Of a DNA stretch of 64,000 bases, positions 26,359-35,972 are shown piece after piece (within the stretch, counting starts at the first letter, position 1; every line of letters begins with the position of its first letter). The notes below the pieces were generated by a model, which had not been told where the DNA came from, did no database searches, and worked only from the letters and a program-made list of their open reading frames with translations. The stretch is from Candidatus Leucobacter sulfamidivorax. GTDB taxonomy: Bacteria > Actinomycetota > Actinomycetes > Actinomycetales > Microbacteriaceae. The stretch covers positions 1,011,447 to 1,075,446 of the forward strand of contig QZLF01000001.1 in the NCBI GenBank assembly GCA_016771945.1, written 5' to 3'. The position numbers and the translations under genes are program-made.

Positions 26359-26682
26359 TCAGAGGTCTTTGAGTCGCTGTCGCCAGTACCCAGGGCGGCG
26401 GCGCTCGTGCGCGTACGCGACAACGATGACCTCGTCGTCTCGAACGAAGTAGATGATGCCGTAGGGGAACACGTCGGTGCCCTTGCGTCGAAGACGAGGG
26501 TTGCGCTGGCGGCCACGGTAGAGGGGCGCGGAATCCGGCCACTCCCTGATGAAGTCCACGCCGTTGTCGAGGTCGTCACCCAGCCGGTCGCCGAGTCCTG
26601 CTTCCTGGTCGTCATACCAGGCGAGGGCGTCCAGATACTCTTCGCGAGCGGCCGGATGCTCGCGCCAGGGCAGCGCGCTCAC
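26359..26682 (-). CDS. RelE/ParE-superfamily toxin
   Basis: 107 aa. Typical start WREHPAAREEYLDALAWYDD, followed by GLGDRLGDDLDNGVDFIREW, then a basic strand LRRKGTDVFPYGIIYFVRDD, and the C-terminal VIVVAYAHERRRPGYWRQRL with the Ala-His-x-x-Arg-Pro-Tyr-Trp motif of this toxin clade. It probably cleaves mRNA or inhibits gyrase. Start overlaps the antitoxin stop by four bases. A second, unrelated ParDE pair lies at 13.7 kb. Confidence 0.88.
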   Translation of the reverse strand: MSALPWREHPAAREEYLDALAWYDDQEAGLGDRLGDDLDNGVDFIREWPDSAPLYRGRQRNPRLRRKGTDVFPYGIIYFVRDDEVIVVAYAHERRRPGYWRQRLKDL

Positions 26683-26918
26683 TTGCGGCGGGCCGCCAGC
26701 ATTGCTCGGGCCATGCGCCGGGTCTCTTCGCCATCGACAAGTTCGACCTTGCCGGTCAGAATCTCATCCACCCGAAGGTCGATCTCTTCACTCCATGCGG
26801 CATCGACTTCGGCCTGCTCGGTGTCACTGATCTGCTGGAGCGCGAGCGCAGCAATCTCGCGCTCATCGGCAGAGAGGGTTCGACCCTCTGCGATGTAGTC
26901 TGCGAGCTTCGGCGTCAT
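26679..26918 (-). CDS. Addiction-module antitoxin
   Basis: 79 aa, all helical, of the short addiction-module protein family that accompanies RelE-like toxins (ADEREIAALALQQISDTEQA, then VDAAWSEEIDLRVDEILTGK, then ARAMLAARRK). ATG 26918 is chosen over the TTG six bases upstream because TAGACT (complement of 26925-26930) is six bases before it. It precedes and overlaps the toxin gene, as usual, and should stabilise the element. Confidence 0.85.
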   Translation of the reverse strand: MTPKLADYIAEGRTLSADEREIAALALQQISDTEQAEVDAAWSEEIDLRVDEILTGKVELVDGEETRRMARAMLAARRK

Positions 26919-26962
26919 GCCCAAAGTCTACCGCTGCGGTCTGACGTTCGGTGGAAAGCTCG

Positions 26963-29900
26963 CTAAAGCCTCGGCACGTCGTTGCGCGGGCTGGTGCGAT
27001 GACGGCTCTGGGTGAGCAGATCGTGGGAAGCGTGGAGCTTGCGTGCGCGGGCCTCTCGGTCGAGCCGTGCTCGTTCTGCGGCTTCGCGCTGGGCGGTGAT
27101 CCTGGCGGCGGCGTCCTGCACAGACAAGCCTCGCAAAGCGGCTGCTTCCTGTCGTGCTGTTACGGCGGTGCGGTTGGCGTTGGCGGCTTCTCGGTCGGGG
27201 TGGGTGAACTCGTAGCGCAGCGGGTCGCGCCGTACTTGTTCGGCTCCGAAGATGTCGGCGTGGAGCGCGCGGCGTTCGCTGCGGTGTCGCTTGTCCGTCT
27301 TCTCCCCGGCAGTGCGGGCGGCTTCGGCACGCTGTTCAGCCTCGACCACGCGCGGGTCGCGCGCGGCGACCCGTTCTGCCGCGCGCGAGGCCCAGCCGGT
27401 GAGCGTGTCAGCGTCGTAAGGTGTTGCGCCCCAGCGGTCTGCAATGCGCGCACGGCTCTTGCCCGCGAGTGCGGTTGCTGCCTGGTGGTCTTTGCGTGCG
27501 GCGCGTCTGCCGAACCTTCCCGCCGTGTTGAGCTTTGTCAGTGTGGCTGTTGCTTGGTCGAGCGCGGCCAGGTGTCCGGTGCCTTCCTGCATGGCGACCA
27601 TCGTGAGCGATTCCTGCACCTCGGCGCGCACTCGAACTGCCGCCTCTGTCACGGCCTGGATCACGGCGATTTGCTCGTCCTTTTCCGCCTGCTGATGTTC
27701 ATGCTGCTGGTCGAGGCGTACGCCGACGCGCTCCCACCACGCGGCGCGGCGCTCGGCCTTCTGCGCATCCTGGATGAGCTGCGCGATACGCGTGTTCACC
27801 AGCCTCACCGGGCCATCGTCAACGAGACCTCGCGCGGCCTCCGCCGCGCGCTCGGTCGCATCTGCGAGCCCACGGTCAGCGCGGTCGCGTTCCATCGCCT
27901 CGATGAACTGCGCCCGCGCCTCGGCACGGCTCTCCGCGATGACATGCAGGGCGTTCTCGTCCCTGCCTCTCGTCATGCCGACATACACCGCCGCGCCATT
28001 GATGCCATCGGAGAGGATCGTATGCGAAGCGGGGGCAGTGACGCCTTGCACTCCGTAGGCGGTCGCTGCATAGGACAGATGTGCGTGCTCGCGGATGTAT
28101 TCGGCGGGGAGGTGTCGCGTGTGCTCCCGCTTGCGCTCGTCTTGCGCGTCGCGCACCCAGACCGAGCCATCCGGCTCGACGCGTTGCACGATCCACTGCT
28201 GCCGGTTCGCCACACCCAGCGCAGTGTCGTTGCGTCGGGTCTGGATCAGATCACCCGCACCGGTACTCAGCCCATCACTGCCCGTCGTCGTGGCGGCGTC
28301 ATCGACCAGGCCGCGAGCGATCCGTTCCTCTCGGATGCGCTCATTCAACCGCGCCGCGTCCTCGTTGCTCGCGACGGTGATTGTCTCGCCGTCGCGGGCA
28401 TTGTGCGCAACGTGTTCATGCAGTTCGTCGCCGTCTGCGTGCAAGCGGATGAGGCCGAGCCGGTCGAGCTGGTCGAACACGTCGCCGGGGTTGCGGCGGT
28501 CGCGCATTCGCACGGTGAGGTTGGCGTAGTCGGGGTCGGTGAAGCGGTGCACCTCGGCCATGTCGAAGGTGCGACCGCGAATCTGCGCCGCCACGTCGAG
28601 AACACCACCGCGCCCGACAGCAGCGAGCTGCGCACGGTCGCCCACGAGCGCGACGGTTGCACCCGCTTCCGCTGCAACGGTGAGCAGCGCGAGGGCAGTG
28701 TCTTGGTCGAACATCCCGGCCTCGTCGACCACGATCCGATCCCCGCGCCGCAACACCGCACCGGGCGGCGGGCCAGAGAACGTCGCACCCGTCGCCGGGT
28801 CAGTTACGCCTGGCGCAAGTCGCGTCCATACGCCGTCCTCGTTCCACCGATACCCGTGCGCATGCACAAGAGCGGCAACCGAGGTCGCAGGCACACCGAG
28901 TTCCTGGCGCGCAACATCGGCAGCGCGCTTCGTCGGCGCGACGACGCGCACGCGCCTGCCGTGATCGTTCGCGGCGGCGATTGCCGTGACGAGCATCGTG
29001 GTCTTGCCGCTGCCTGCTGCGCCTTCCACGATCACGAGCGGGTCGGTGGATGCGACTGCTGCGGCCGCGGCGAGTTGGCCCGTGTCGAGTTGTTGCCCGA
29101 GCCGCTCCGCAACCTGCGACACGTCACGATAGCGCTGCTCCGTCTCCGGAGGTGGCGGTGAGCAGGTCGCGCAGTTCGGCCTCAACCTGCACCACGCGCA
29201 AGGATGTGAGATGCGCCACATGCTCCGGTGCGGGCGCGCCGGTCGGCAGGATCGAGAAGCAGTCTCCAAGTGCGAGCGCAGTCGAGAGTGCGATCAGCTC
29301 CCGCAACTCTTCGCGAGTAGCGCGCACGCCGTGCTCGGTTATGATGCGGGTGGCGTGCTCCTGCACGTCGTGGCGCGTCCACGCCGACGATGCGGCGACG
29401 CAACGATCCAGCGCACGCGACGCAATCTCCTGCACCGAGAGTTCGTCGGAGCGCGCCGGCGCACTGACGGGCTTGCGGGTGAGGGTTTCGGGGTTGTAGC
29501 CGGCCTCTCGGAGCTCGGTCAGCCATTCGGCTTCTTCTCGCACCGTGGTCGGCTTCTTCGCGGGGCGCTCGAACGCCCACGCCCTCGCTGTCAGCCGGGA
29601 GGACACCACCGGCCCCAACGTCTCGCCCGGATGCGCCGCCTCCCATTCGGCTTCGAGCCGTTCCAGGTTCTTCCGCACCTGTACGCCACGCTTGCTCATC
29701 AGCGCGTTGAACGGCTCCAGCTCCGTCACCTCTCCCGTTACCGGGTCGAGAGTGAGGTCATGCCTGTTGAGCACCGCCGCAAGCTCAGGGCTGGCAGCTA
29801 TCACGGCAGACCCGAGCGCCCGGATCGCGCCCTGCTGCTTGAACATCGCCGCCGTATCCAACGCCCGCCACGCACCTGCCGCCCAAACCCTGGTGCTGAC

Positions 29901-30419
29901 CTGCATATGAATATGGCGGTGCGGGTCACCCGCTCGCGAGGTGTGGTGTGTGATTCCGACGACCTGCATGTGCTCGACCGGTACTACCTCCTGCTTCCCA
30001 CGCGGCCCGACACGCGTCACCGAGTGCTCAGCGAGCCACCGCTGAATCTCGGATAGCGCGCCCTGCTGCGCCACGTCCAAGGCTTCGGACACTTCGGGGT
30101 GGAGCGCGGCGGCAATGGAGAGCGACTTTGGGGTATTGATGACCATCTCCGCGAACCGAGGCGAGCCTTGACGATCCGATCCCGCAAGCCGTGGCCTGCC
30201 CATTCGTTCGCCGGTGTCGGGGTTGATCCAATCCACCCAGCCCGCATAGTCCTCAGCGCTGAGCGGTCGGCTGCTCGCCTCACCGGATACGTCGAGGACG
30301 GCGTAAGAGATGCCGGTCGCTTCGCCAAGGTAGTAGTCGTCTGCACGGGAGCGGTCGGCCTCGACATAACGCATGGCATCGGCTCCGGTGCCCCGGAACA
30401 AAACCACACCGCCATGCAT
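26963..30419 (-). pseudogene. MobF-family conjugative relaxase-helicase, frameshifted
   Basis: Two overlapping frames together form one TraA/TrwC-like protein of about 1150 aa. The N-terminal part (30419 down to about 29160) is the relaxase: a Tyr pair in RADDYYLGE and the metal-binding three-His motif HTSRAGDPHRHIHMQV. The C-terminal part (about 29170 down to 26963) is a RecD-like helicase: Walker A EGAAGSGKTTML, Walker B VVDEAGMFDQD, and a long helical tail. The N-terminal frame ends at 29124. Continuity is restored if the frame changes near 29150-29165 (after LRDLLTA, before ETEQRYRDVSQ). One extra base or two missing bases explain it. A ribosome-binding site AGGAG precedes the ATG. As written, the relaxase domain alone could still nick. 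Confidence 0.8.
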
Positions 30420-30429
30420 CTCGACTCCT

Positions 30430-30438
30430 ATCTAAGAT
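30430..30438. promoter_or_regulatory. Element palindrome ATCTAAGAT (copy 2)
   Basis: ATCT-A-AGAT lies immediately upstream of the relaxase start and differs only at the central base from 25563-25571. The shared site suggests one element-encoded regulator for excision and mobilisation genes. The gap 30439-30687 holds nothing else recognisable apart from TACGCT at 30633-30638, a possible -10 for the methyltransferase. Confidence 0.4.
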
Positions 30439-30687
30439 GACTGCTGATATCGTAGCATACGTCCATTCGAAGAACGGCGTTAGGATTCAGTGTGTAGTTC
30501 TGCGCCGGGAGGCTCCGGATCCTTCGGAAAGGTCCGGCGTACTTATGCGAGGGGTTGCGCTCTTTAGCCGGCACGGCCGAAAAGTACGCAGTGACACGCC
30601 GTCCTCGGTTCTCACTGAGACGCTTCTACCGCTACGCTAAGTCGAAGTGGCCCAGTCGGGAGCCCATGTAGTCGTGAGGAGAACCCG

Positions 30688-31728
30688 ATGACCTTGCCTC
30701 GCGTAGTTAGCCTCTTTTCGGGCGCCGGTGGGCTTGACCTCGGCTTCCATCAGGAGGGCTACGAGATTGCCTTCGCCGTCGACCGTATGGCAGCAGCAAT
30801 CAACACGCATAAGCGCAACTTCCCAAAGACCAAGTCCGTCACAGCAGACATTACACATCGGAATGTCGAAACTGGGCGTCTCACTGTTCTGGACGAGATC
30901 GCGAACGCGCTGACGGACGGTGAGGCGATCGGAATCATCGGGGGGCCTCCTTGCCAGGGATTCTCGCGAGCCAACCCGAACTCACGTGCCGATGACCCTC
31001 GCAATCAAATGCCTACCTTTTACCTGGAAATCGTCGAGGCGCTGCAGGCACGCTACGATGTACAGTTTGTCCTGTTCGAGAATGTAATGGGTATCCGAGA
31101 CGCCAAGCACTCCGTGACCTTCCGCAGCATTCTCTCTCGGTTTGAGGAGCTGAAACTCACGGCAGGCGTCGCTGAACACTCTGCCCTTGACTACGGCGTA
31201 CCACAGACGCGGAACCGAGTGATCATCTCAGGATTCAAGAGTCAGGGGGCCGCTGGAGCCTTCATGCCGAAGACCACCTCGCGTGCTGACGTCGACTTGA
31301 CCGTGCGAGGTGCAATCGGTCATCTTTCTCAACCGGCATTCTTTTCGCGAAGTCTCTCTGTCGGCGACATCCCAACGCATCCGAATCACTGGACAATGAC
31401 TCCCCGCTCCAAGCGTTTCAAGGGCGAGACGGATGGACCCACACCCACCAGGAGTTTCCGCCGCCTGTCCTGGGACAAGCCCAGCCCCACGGTGGCCTAC
31501 GGACATCGCGAGATTCATGTTCATCCTGATGGAACTCGTCGGCTAAGCATCTACGAGGCGATGCTCCTCCAGGGATTCCCGAAGACCTTCATCCTCGAAG
31601 GAACTCTCTCGCAGCAGGTGGAGCAGGTGTCGAATGCCGTGCCACCTCCCGTGGCCCGGTCCTTGGCAGCGGCGACCGCTGTAGCTCTGAGCAAGGTGTC
31701 AAGTTCCGGTCAAGCACACGCCGCGTAG
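30688..31728 (+). CDS. DNA (cytosine-5-)-methyltransferase, DrmMII-like
   Basis: 346 aa. Motif I SLFSGAGGLDLGF binds SAM; motif IV GGPPCQGFSRAN holds the catalytic Cys at about residue 92; motif VI is FENVMG, motif VIII QTRNRVI and motif X SNAVPPPVARSLA. The target-recognition region between VIII and IX is short. A GAGGAG site precedes the ATG. In class 2 DISARM a 5-methylcytosine enzyme (DrmMII) marks self DNA. This gene lies 76 bases upstream of the five-gene coupled cluster ending in drmA-drmB, so the same role is inferred. No restriction endonuclease gene is adjacent. Confidence 0.9.
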   Translation: MTLPRVVSLFSGAGGLDLGFHQEGYEIAFAVDRMAAAINTHKRNFPKTKSVTADITHRNVETGRLTVLDEIANALTDGEAIGIIGGPPCQGFSRANPNSRADDPRNQMPTFYLEIVEALQARYDVQFVLFENVMGIRDAKHSVTFRSILSRFEELKLTAGVAEHSALDYGVPQTRNRVIISGFKSQGAAGAFMPKTTSRADVDLTVRGAIGHLSQPAFFSRSLSVGDIPTHPNHWTMTPRSKRFKGETDGPTPTRSFRRLSWDKPSPTVAYGHREIHVHPDGTRRLSIYEAMLLQGFPKTFILEGTLSQQVEQVSNAVPPPVARSLAAATAVALSKVSSSGQAHAA

Positions 31729-31804
31729 CTTGCTCCATCCTTGCCGCCCGTTGAATGTCGGCGGTTATCCCTATGCTGGAAGGGTAACGGAGCGAGGAGA
31801 AGAT

Positions 31805-32746
31805 ATGAGCGAGGCTGGGAGTCCACTCGGACCCAAGGTCCTCCTCAGTCTTGCCGAAAATCTCGGTTCTACGCCGGTTCGGTCTTCATGGATCGGTCCG
31901 ATTCTTGCGTTGGGAACGCGGCTCTCTCGGAAGTCTGACAACTTTAGCGGCCGCCAACTGATCGTTGCGATCTCGGTACCGAGTCGCGAGTATGCCGCGA
32001 CACTTATCGGGACGGGCTGGACCCTTGGAAGGCCTCCTGCGCAGTCCATGAGCGATCCGCTGAGTGTACTTAGAGAGGCTCAGCCAGGCGAGCGCTACCG
32101 AGCAGTCATCGGAAATTCCGTTATTTCAGGACAGTTCTACGGTCTTGATGAGGCTCGTGTACCGGCACGCGTAACTTTGGCCGGCCGATGGGCCGCCAAA
32201 GGCGTGGAGGCTATTGCATCTGTTGCAGAAGATGATCCGGCGGAAAAGATGCCTCGTCCGCAACTCGGAACCATAGGCCGAATGGCTGGCATTGATAGGG
32301 ACTGGTTGCAGAGGCTCGTCGCCCCTGCAGCAGATCTAGTGATAGTGGGGACGAAGAGCTGGATCAACGAAGACATGGGGGCCATTCTGACCCTTGATGA
32401 GGATACCGACGGTGACTCATTTGCCACCCTGCTTCTCCCGAGAACCGAGAAATCGGCGACTTGGTTCTCGCGCATCTACTCGGCGTCAGGCTTTGCCGAT
32501 CAACTGCCATTACCGGACGACATTGCCCTAACGATTCTAGACGGCCAGGGAGCGATCAAGTATCTCAACGATGTCCTGACTTCGATCGTGGTCTGCGTCT
32601 TCGATCGATCCGTTGCTGACGAGAGCGCAGCAGAACAGGTCGTGCAGCTCAGAAACTCGCGCGGAGAGCCGATTGTGTTGTCGACACAGCTCGGTTGGGC
32701 TCCTCCTGCCGGTGTCGAGGCACTCGGATTCACGGTGGCAATATGA
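31805..32746 (+). CDS. Hypothetical protein of the DISARM-like locus (possible DrmE N-terminal half)
   Basis: 313 aa, not recognised. It has an alternating alpha/beta pattern with RQLIVAISVPSREYAATLIG early, WINEDMGAILTLDEDTDGD in the middle, and LNDVLTSIVVCVFDRS near the end. No P-loop, nuclease motif, signal or membrane segment is apparent. GAGGAGA lies five bases before the ATG. Its stop overlaps the next gene by ATGA. Its size plus that of the next gene (313+510 aa) is near the roughly 800 aa expected of DrmE, so the two may be halves of that protein. This is inference only. Confidence 0.75.
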   Translation: MSEAGSPLGPKVLLSLAENLGSTPVRSSWIGPILALGTRLSRKSDNFSGRQLIVAISVPSREYAATLIGTGWTLGRPPAQSMSDPLSVLREAQPGERYRAVIGNSVISGQFYGLDEARVPARVTLAGRWAAKGVEAIASVAEDDPAEKMPRPQLGTIGRMAGIDRDWLQRLVAPAADLVIVGTKSWINEDMGAILTLDEDTDGDSFATLLLPRTEKSATWFSRIYSASGFADQLPLPDDIALTILDGQGAIKYLNDVLTSIVVCVFDRSVADESAAEQVVQLRNSRGEPIVLSTQLGWAPPAGVEALGFTVAI

Positions 32747-34275
32747 CGTCGCGGATCATCGGACTCGATCAGCGATACGCGGCCTCGGCTTCGCTAGTTC
32801 GGCATGGCGTCGAGATCATTGCTGTTCGGGACGAACTCGGTGCAAGGTTCAATTCGGCCACCCGCGTCCTGTTTCGACTGATCCAACGGGATGGGCCCGG
32901 TGTCTGGGATCATCTCGCCGGTGCATCGAAAGTGTTGCGCTGGCGCCTCATCACCGACCCGATGCCGATAGAGCGTAATGCTCAGCTCACAGCCGCCGCT
33001 GGTGAGGTAGCTCGTCAGGCTCGTCGTCTGATCGGCGCCGTCGATGAAGATGCGCTGCTGAGAGAGATCGCTGACGCCGCGGCTGCACTCTGTACCCGCG
33101 ACCCACTTGTGGGTGCCGTACTGCTTGAGTCGCTGGCTGAAGTCGGAGTGGACTCGGCAATTGTCGTGGCTGCGAGCAGTCGATCGCGAGAAGCCCTGGG
33201 CGAATGGCTTGGCTCACTCGGGGCGCGAGTTTTCACGCTCGGCGATCTAGAGCGAGCCGATGTTTCCGAGGACATTGCCTATTTCGTTGGTCCACCGCGA
33301 TTCTTCAAGCCGACGGCGGTTACTGCGCCCCGCACAATGGAGGTGACGTTTGTCCTCCCGGCGTGGTTCAGCGATCGAACAGTCCCAAGGTCGGCGATCG
33401 CACAGTATGCAGAAGGCGGTATCCAGGTCGCCGCGCGAATCTTCGAGGTTGGCGATCCATCGCCCGAGTCGCCGGAGCCAGCAATGTCGGAGACCGAGCC
33501 GATCCCGGAGGAGGACCTCCTTCCGCAGCCGATCTGGGGCAGCCGGATGAGTGAGGAACGTGCGCCAAACGCGGACGAGGTGGAGGCACGCAAGCTCCTT
33601 CTTTCGGGAAATCGTGCAATCTGGCTTGATGACGATGGTGAGCGCATCCGTGCGCTTGATCCAACGCAGCCGCCCGGCGAGCGCGTTGGTTATTCGGAGG
33701 TGTCCGCAGTCGCGCCGGGCACGTACCTGCTTCTGCGTGAAGGTGAGGCGGAGCTCGAGTCCCTCCGCGCGAGAGCATTCGCGCGAATCGGCCTTCGCGC
33801 GTCAGCAATCCAGGAGTCGCAGTCGTCATGGAAGTCTGCACTGATTGAGCGGCTCAAGGCGAGAGGCATCCGCGACTCTGAACGCGTCCTGCGTGAACTC
33901 GGGGTTCGAGCGGCCGGCCAGGTCCGTGCCTGGGCATCGCCTCATGTGATCCGTCCGCAGAGCGATGGTGATTTCGAGCGACTCCTCGAGTGGCTGGGGC
34001 TACCGACGCAGCCGCACTTCGGACACGCCTCATTGCTGAGACGTGAGGTGCATCAAGCCACTCGGGAGCTGCGTGACCGCCTGGAAGCAGCCGCGGATGT
34101 CACGAACCTTCAAGAGCTCGAGCGCGCCGGTCATATAACTCTCGACATTGCTGAGCCGGGCTTTCGGGGCATGTTCGTCACACGCGTCCTTGCGATCGCA
34201 CCTTTCACGGAACTGATTGCCCGCCACGAGGCTCGGGTAGCATTCGAGGATCAGGGGACCCAATGGCTCGAATGA
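32743..34275 (+). CDS. Hypothetical DISARM-like locus protein (DrmE-like candidate)
   Basis: 510 aa. Roughly residues 1-230 look like a degenerate Rossmann/helicase-like fold (VLLESLAEVGVDSAIVVAAS, then VTFVLPAWFSDRTVPRSAIA) with no Walker A. An acidic linker rich in Glu/Pro follows. The C-terminal half has ALDPTQPPGERVGYSEVSAV, then APGTYLLLREGE, then an all-helical tail. No DrmC phospholipase motif (HxK) is present. The start is the ATGA overlap with the previous stop; a longer reading to 32695 has no support. Resemblance to class 2 DrmE in position and general outline is inferred, not shown. Confidence 0.75.
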   Translation: MTSRIIGLDQRYAASASLVRHGVEIIAVRDELGARFNSATRVLFRLIQRDGPGVWDHLAGASKVLRWRLITDPMPIERNAQLTAAAGEVARQARRLIGAVDEDALLREIADAAAALCTRDPLVGAVLLESLAEVGVDSAIVVAASSRSREALGEWLGSLGARVFTLGDLERADVSEDIAYFVGPPRFFKPTAVTAPRTMEVTFVLPAWFSDRTVPRSAIAQYAEGGIQVAARIFEVGDPSPESPEPAMSETEPIPEEDLLPQPIWGSRMSEERAPNADEVEARKLLLSGNRAIWLDDDGERIRALDPTQPPGERVGYSEVSAVAPGTYLLLREGEAELESLRARAFARIGLRASAIQESQSSWKSALIERLKARGIRDSERVLRELGVRAAGQVRAWASPHVIRPQSDGDFERLLEWLGLPTQPHFGHASLLRREVHQATRELRDRLEAAADVTNLQELERAGHITLDIAEPGFRGMFVTRVLAIAPFTELIARHEARVAFEDQGTQWLE

Positions 34276-35972
34276 TTCCGGCCTACTGCGCCGAGTCCGC
34301 GCCTCCTGGCGAGAAGGTCCTCTTTGCAGCCCTGCGGGATGCAGCTGGGACTGAACGCTGGACGGTGCTGCACTCACTTGGAATTGCGCAGCATGAGCGA
34401 CAGGTCGAAGGTGAAGCGGACTTCGTCGTCATCGCGCCCGAAGCCGGTCTGCTGGTAATCGAGGTGAAGTCACACCTGTCGGTCGCGCGTAGCTCCGATG
34501 GTACCTGGCGCCTCGGCCAAGACCCTCCAACCGTGCGAGGCCCTTTTCAACAGGCGCAGGAGGCGATGCACAGCATCCGGGACTACCTTCTGAGGAAACG
34601 GGTCGAATTGCGGGACGTCCCGATCCTGCACGCGGCATGGTTCACGGGAGTGCGTGCGCGCGCCACGCTGCCCGACTCACCTGAGTGGCACTCTTGGCAG
34701 GTACTCGATTCGAGCGACCTTCCAACCACAGTTCAAGCAGTCGAACGAGTCATGAGAGAGGGAGCGCTGCACCTCGCCTCAACCATCAAGTACTTCGGGT
34801 TTGGCGGATATGGCCCGGACCAGGCCACCGCTGAACGGATCGTTACCATGCTTCGCCCTCGGTTTGAGGTCGTGATGACTGCCGGGGACCGCCGACAAGC
34901 GCGCGAGGGCCAGCTCGCACAATTCGTCGAGGAGCAGTACCGCGCATTGGACTCAGCCGCCGACAACATGGGTGTCTTATTCACGGGCCCCGCCGGAACT
35001 GGCAAGACCTTCCTCGCCGCCGAGTCGGCTCAGCGGGAGGCCGCTCAGGGGCTAGTGGGTCGACTCTTGTGCTTCAACCGCCTGCTCGGACGTAGCCTCC
35101 GCGAGAAGCTTCCGGATGTCGAGGGGCTCCGCGTGGGCACATTGCACCAGGAGATGCTGCGGCTTGCCGACATGAGCGGCCCGCCTGCGGACGCCGATAG
35201 CAATTTCTGGGAACGAGAACTGCCCGAGCTGGCCCTTGAGGGCCTTGCTGAGCGGAGTGCAGAGGAGGTCGGGGACTTCCTCATCGTCGATGAGATTCAG
35301 GACATAGCGACTGACACCTACCTGGACTTGCTCGATCTACTGGTCAAGGGCGGGCTGCGCAACGGTCGAGTTCTCATGTTTGGTGATTTTGAACGCCAGG
35401 CGATCTATTGCAACGAGGGTGGACGAGAGGTCCTTCGCGCCCGATCGCCGCATCTCGCATCGTTCCGCCTGTCAGAGAACTGCCGGAACCTGCCCCGCAT
35501 CGGATATCAGGTGAATCTCCTCGGTCACTTGGCGCCAGGGTTCAGAGAGTTCCGCCGGACCGACGACGGTATCGATCCGACGATCACCAAGTACGCCCGC
35601 GGCGCGGATCAGGCCGCTATATTGCGGAAGGTCGTAGGCGATCTGCGTGACGAAGGCTTCGATCTGACGGAGATCGTAGTGCTCAGCCCGCTTGGCGATA
35701 GTTCTGTTGCTGCGAGCACATCCGAGCCCTGGCTTCGTCAAGTACTGACTCCCGCGGACGGGCTGAAGCCAGTCAAAGGGCGGCTCCGCTACGCCAGCAT
35801 CCAATCGTTCAAGGGACTGGACGCCCCTGCTGTCATCGTCACTGACCTTGATGACTTGGGTGGGACGCACTTCGACGCGCTCGTCTACGTCGGGCTGACA
35901 CGCGCGACGGATCGCCTGACCGCCCTGGTAGAAACGAAAACACTACGACGACTGGTTGGAGGCGAATCATGA
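34272..35972 (+). CDS. NERD-domain nuclease fused to a UvrD-type superfamily 1 helicase
   Basis: 566 aa. The N-terminal NERD domain (nuclease-related, PD-(D/E)XK-like) shows EGEADFVVIAPEAGLLVIEV followed by KSH, giving the Asp, Glu and Lys of the active site at about residues 38-60. The helicase half has Walker A GPAGTGKTFLA (about 238), motif II LIVDEIQDI (about 335), SIQSFKGLDAPAVIV and YVGLTRATDRL. ATG 34272 is chosen because it makes ATGA with the previous stop, as at the other junctions; ATG 34263 is the alternative. It occupies the place where canonical loci carry DrmC, suggesting a substitute effector. Confidence 0.9.
   Translation: MIPAYCAESAPPGEKVLFAALRDAAGTERWTVLHSLGIAQHERQVEGEADFVVIAPEAGLLVIEVKSHLSVARSSDGTWRLGQDPPTVRGPFQQAQEAMHSIRDYLLRKRVELRDVPILHAAWFTGVRARATLPDSPEWHSWQVLDSSDLPTTVQAVERVMREGALHLASTIKYFGFGGYGPDQATAERIVTMLRPRFEVVMTAGDRRQAREGQLAQFVEEQYRALDSAADNMGVLFTGPAGTGKTFLAAESAQREAAQGLVGRLLCFNRLLGRSLREKLPDVEGLRVGTLHQEMLRLADMSGPPADADSNFWERELPELALEGLAERSAEEVGDFLIVDEIQDIATDTYLDLLDLLVKGGLRNGRVLMFGDFERQAIYCNEGGREVLRARSPHLASFRLSENCRNLPRIGYQVNLLGHLAPGFREFRRTDDGIDPTITKYARGADQAAILRKVVGDLRDEGFDLTEIVVLSPLGDSSVAASTSEPWLRQVLTPADGLKPVKGRLRYASIQSFKGLDAPAVIVTDLDDLGGTHFDALVYVGLTRATDRLTALVETKTLRRLVGGES

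Noticed and set aside
26963-30419. Programmed ribosomal frameshift in the relaxase
   Set aside because: No slippery heptamer is apparent near 29150-29165, and other indels in the window make mutation or sequencing error simpler.
32743-34275. DrmC (phospholipase D-like) in the DISARM locus
   Set aside because: Looked for HxK with the following Asp in all five proteins; none has it.
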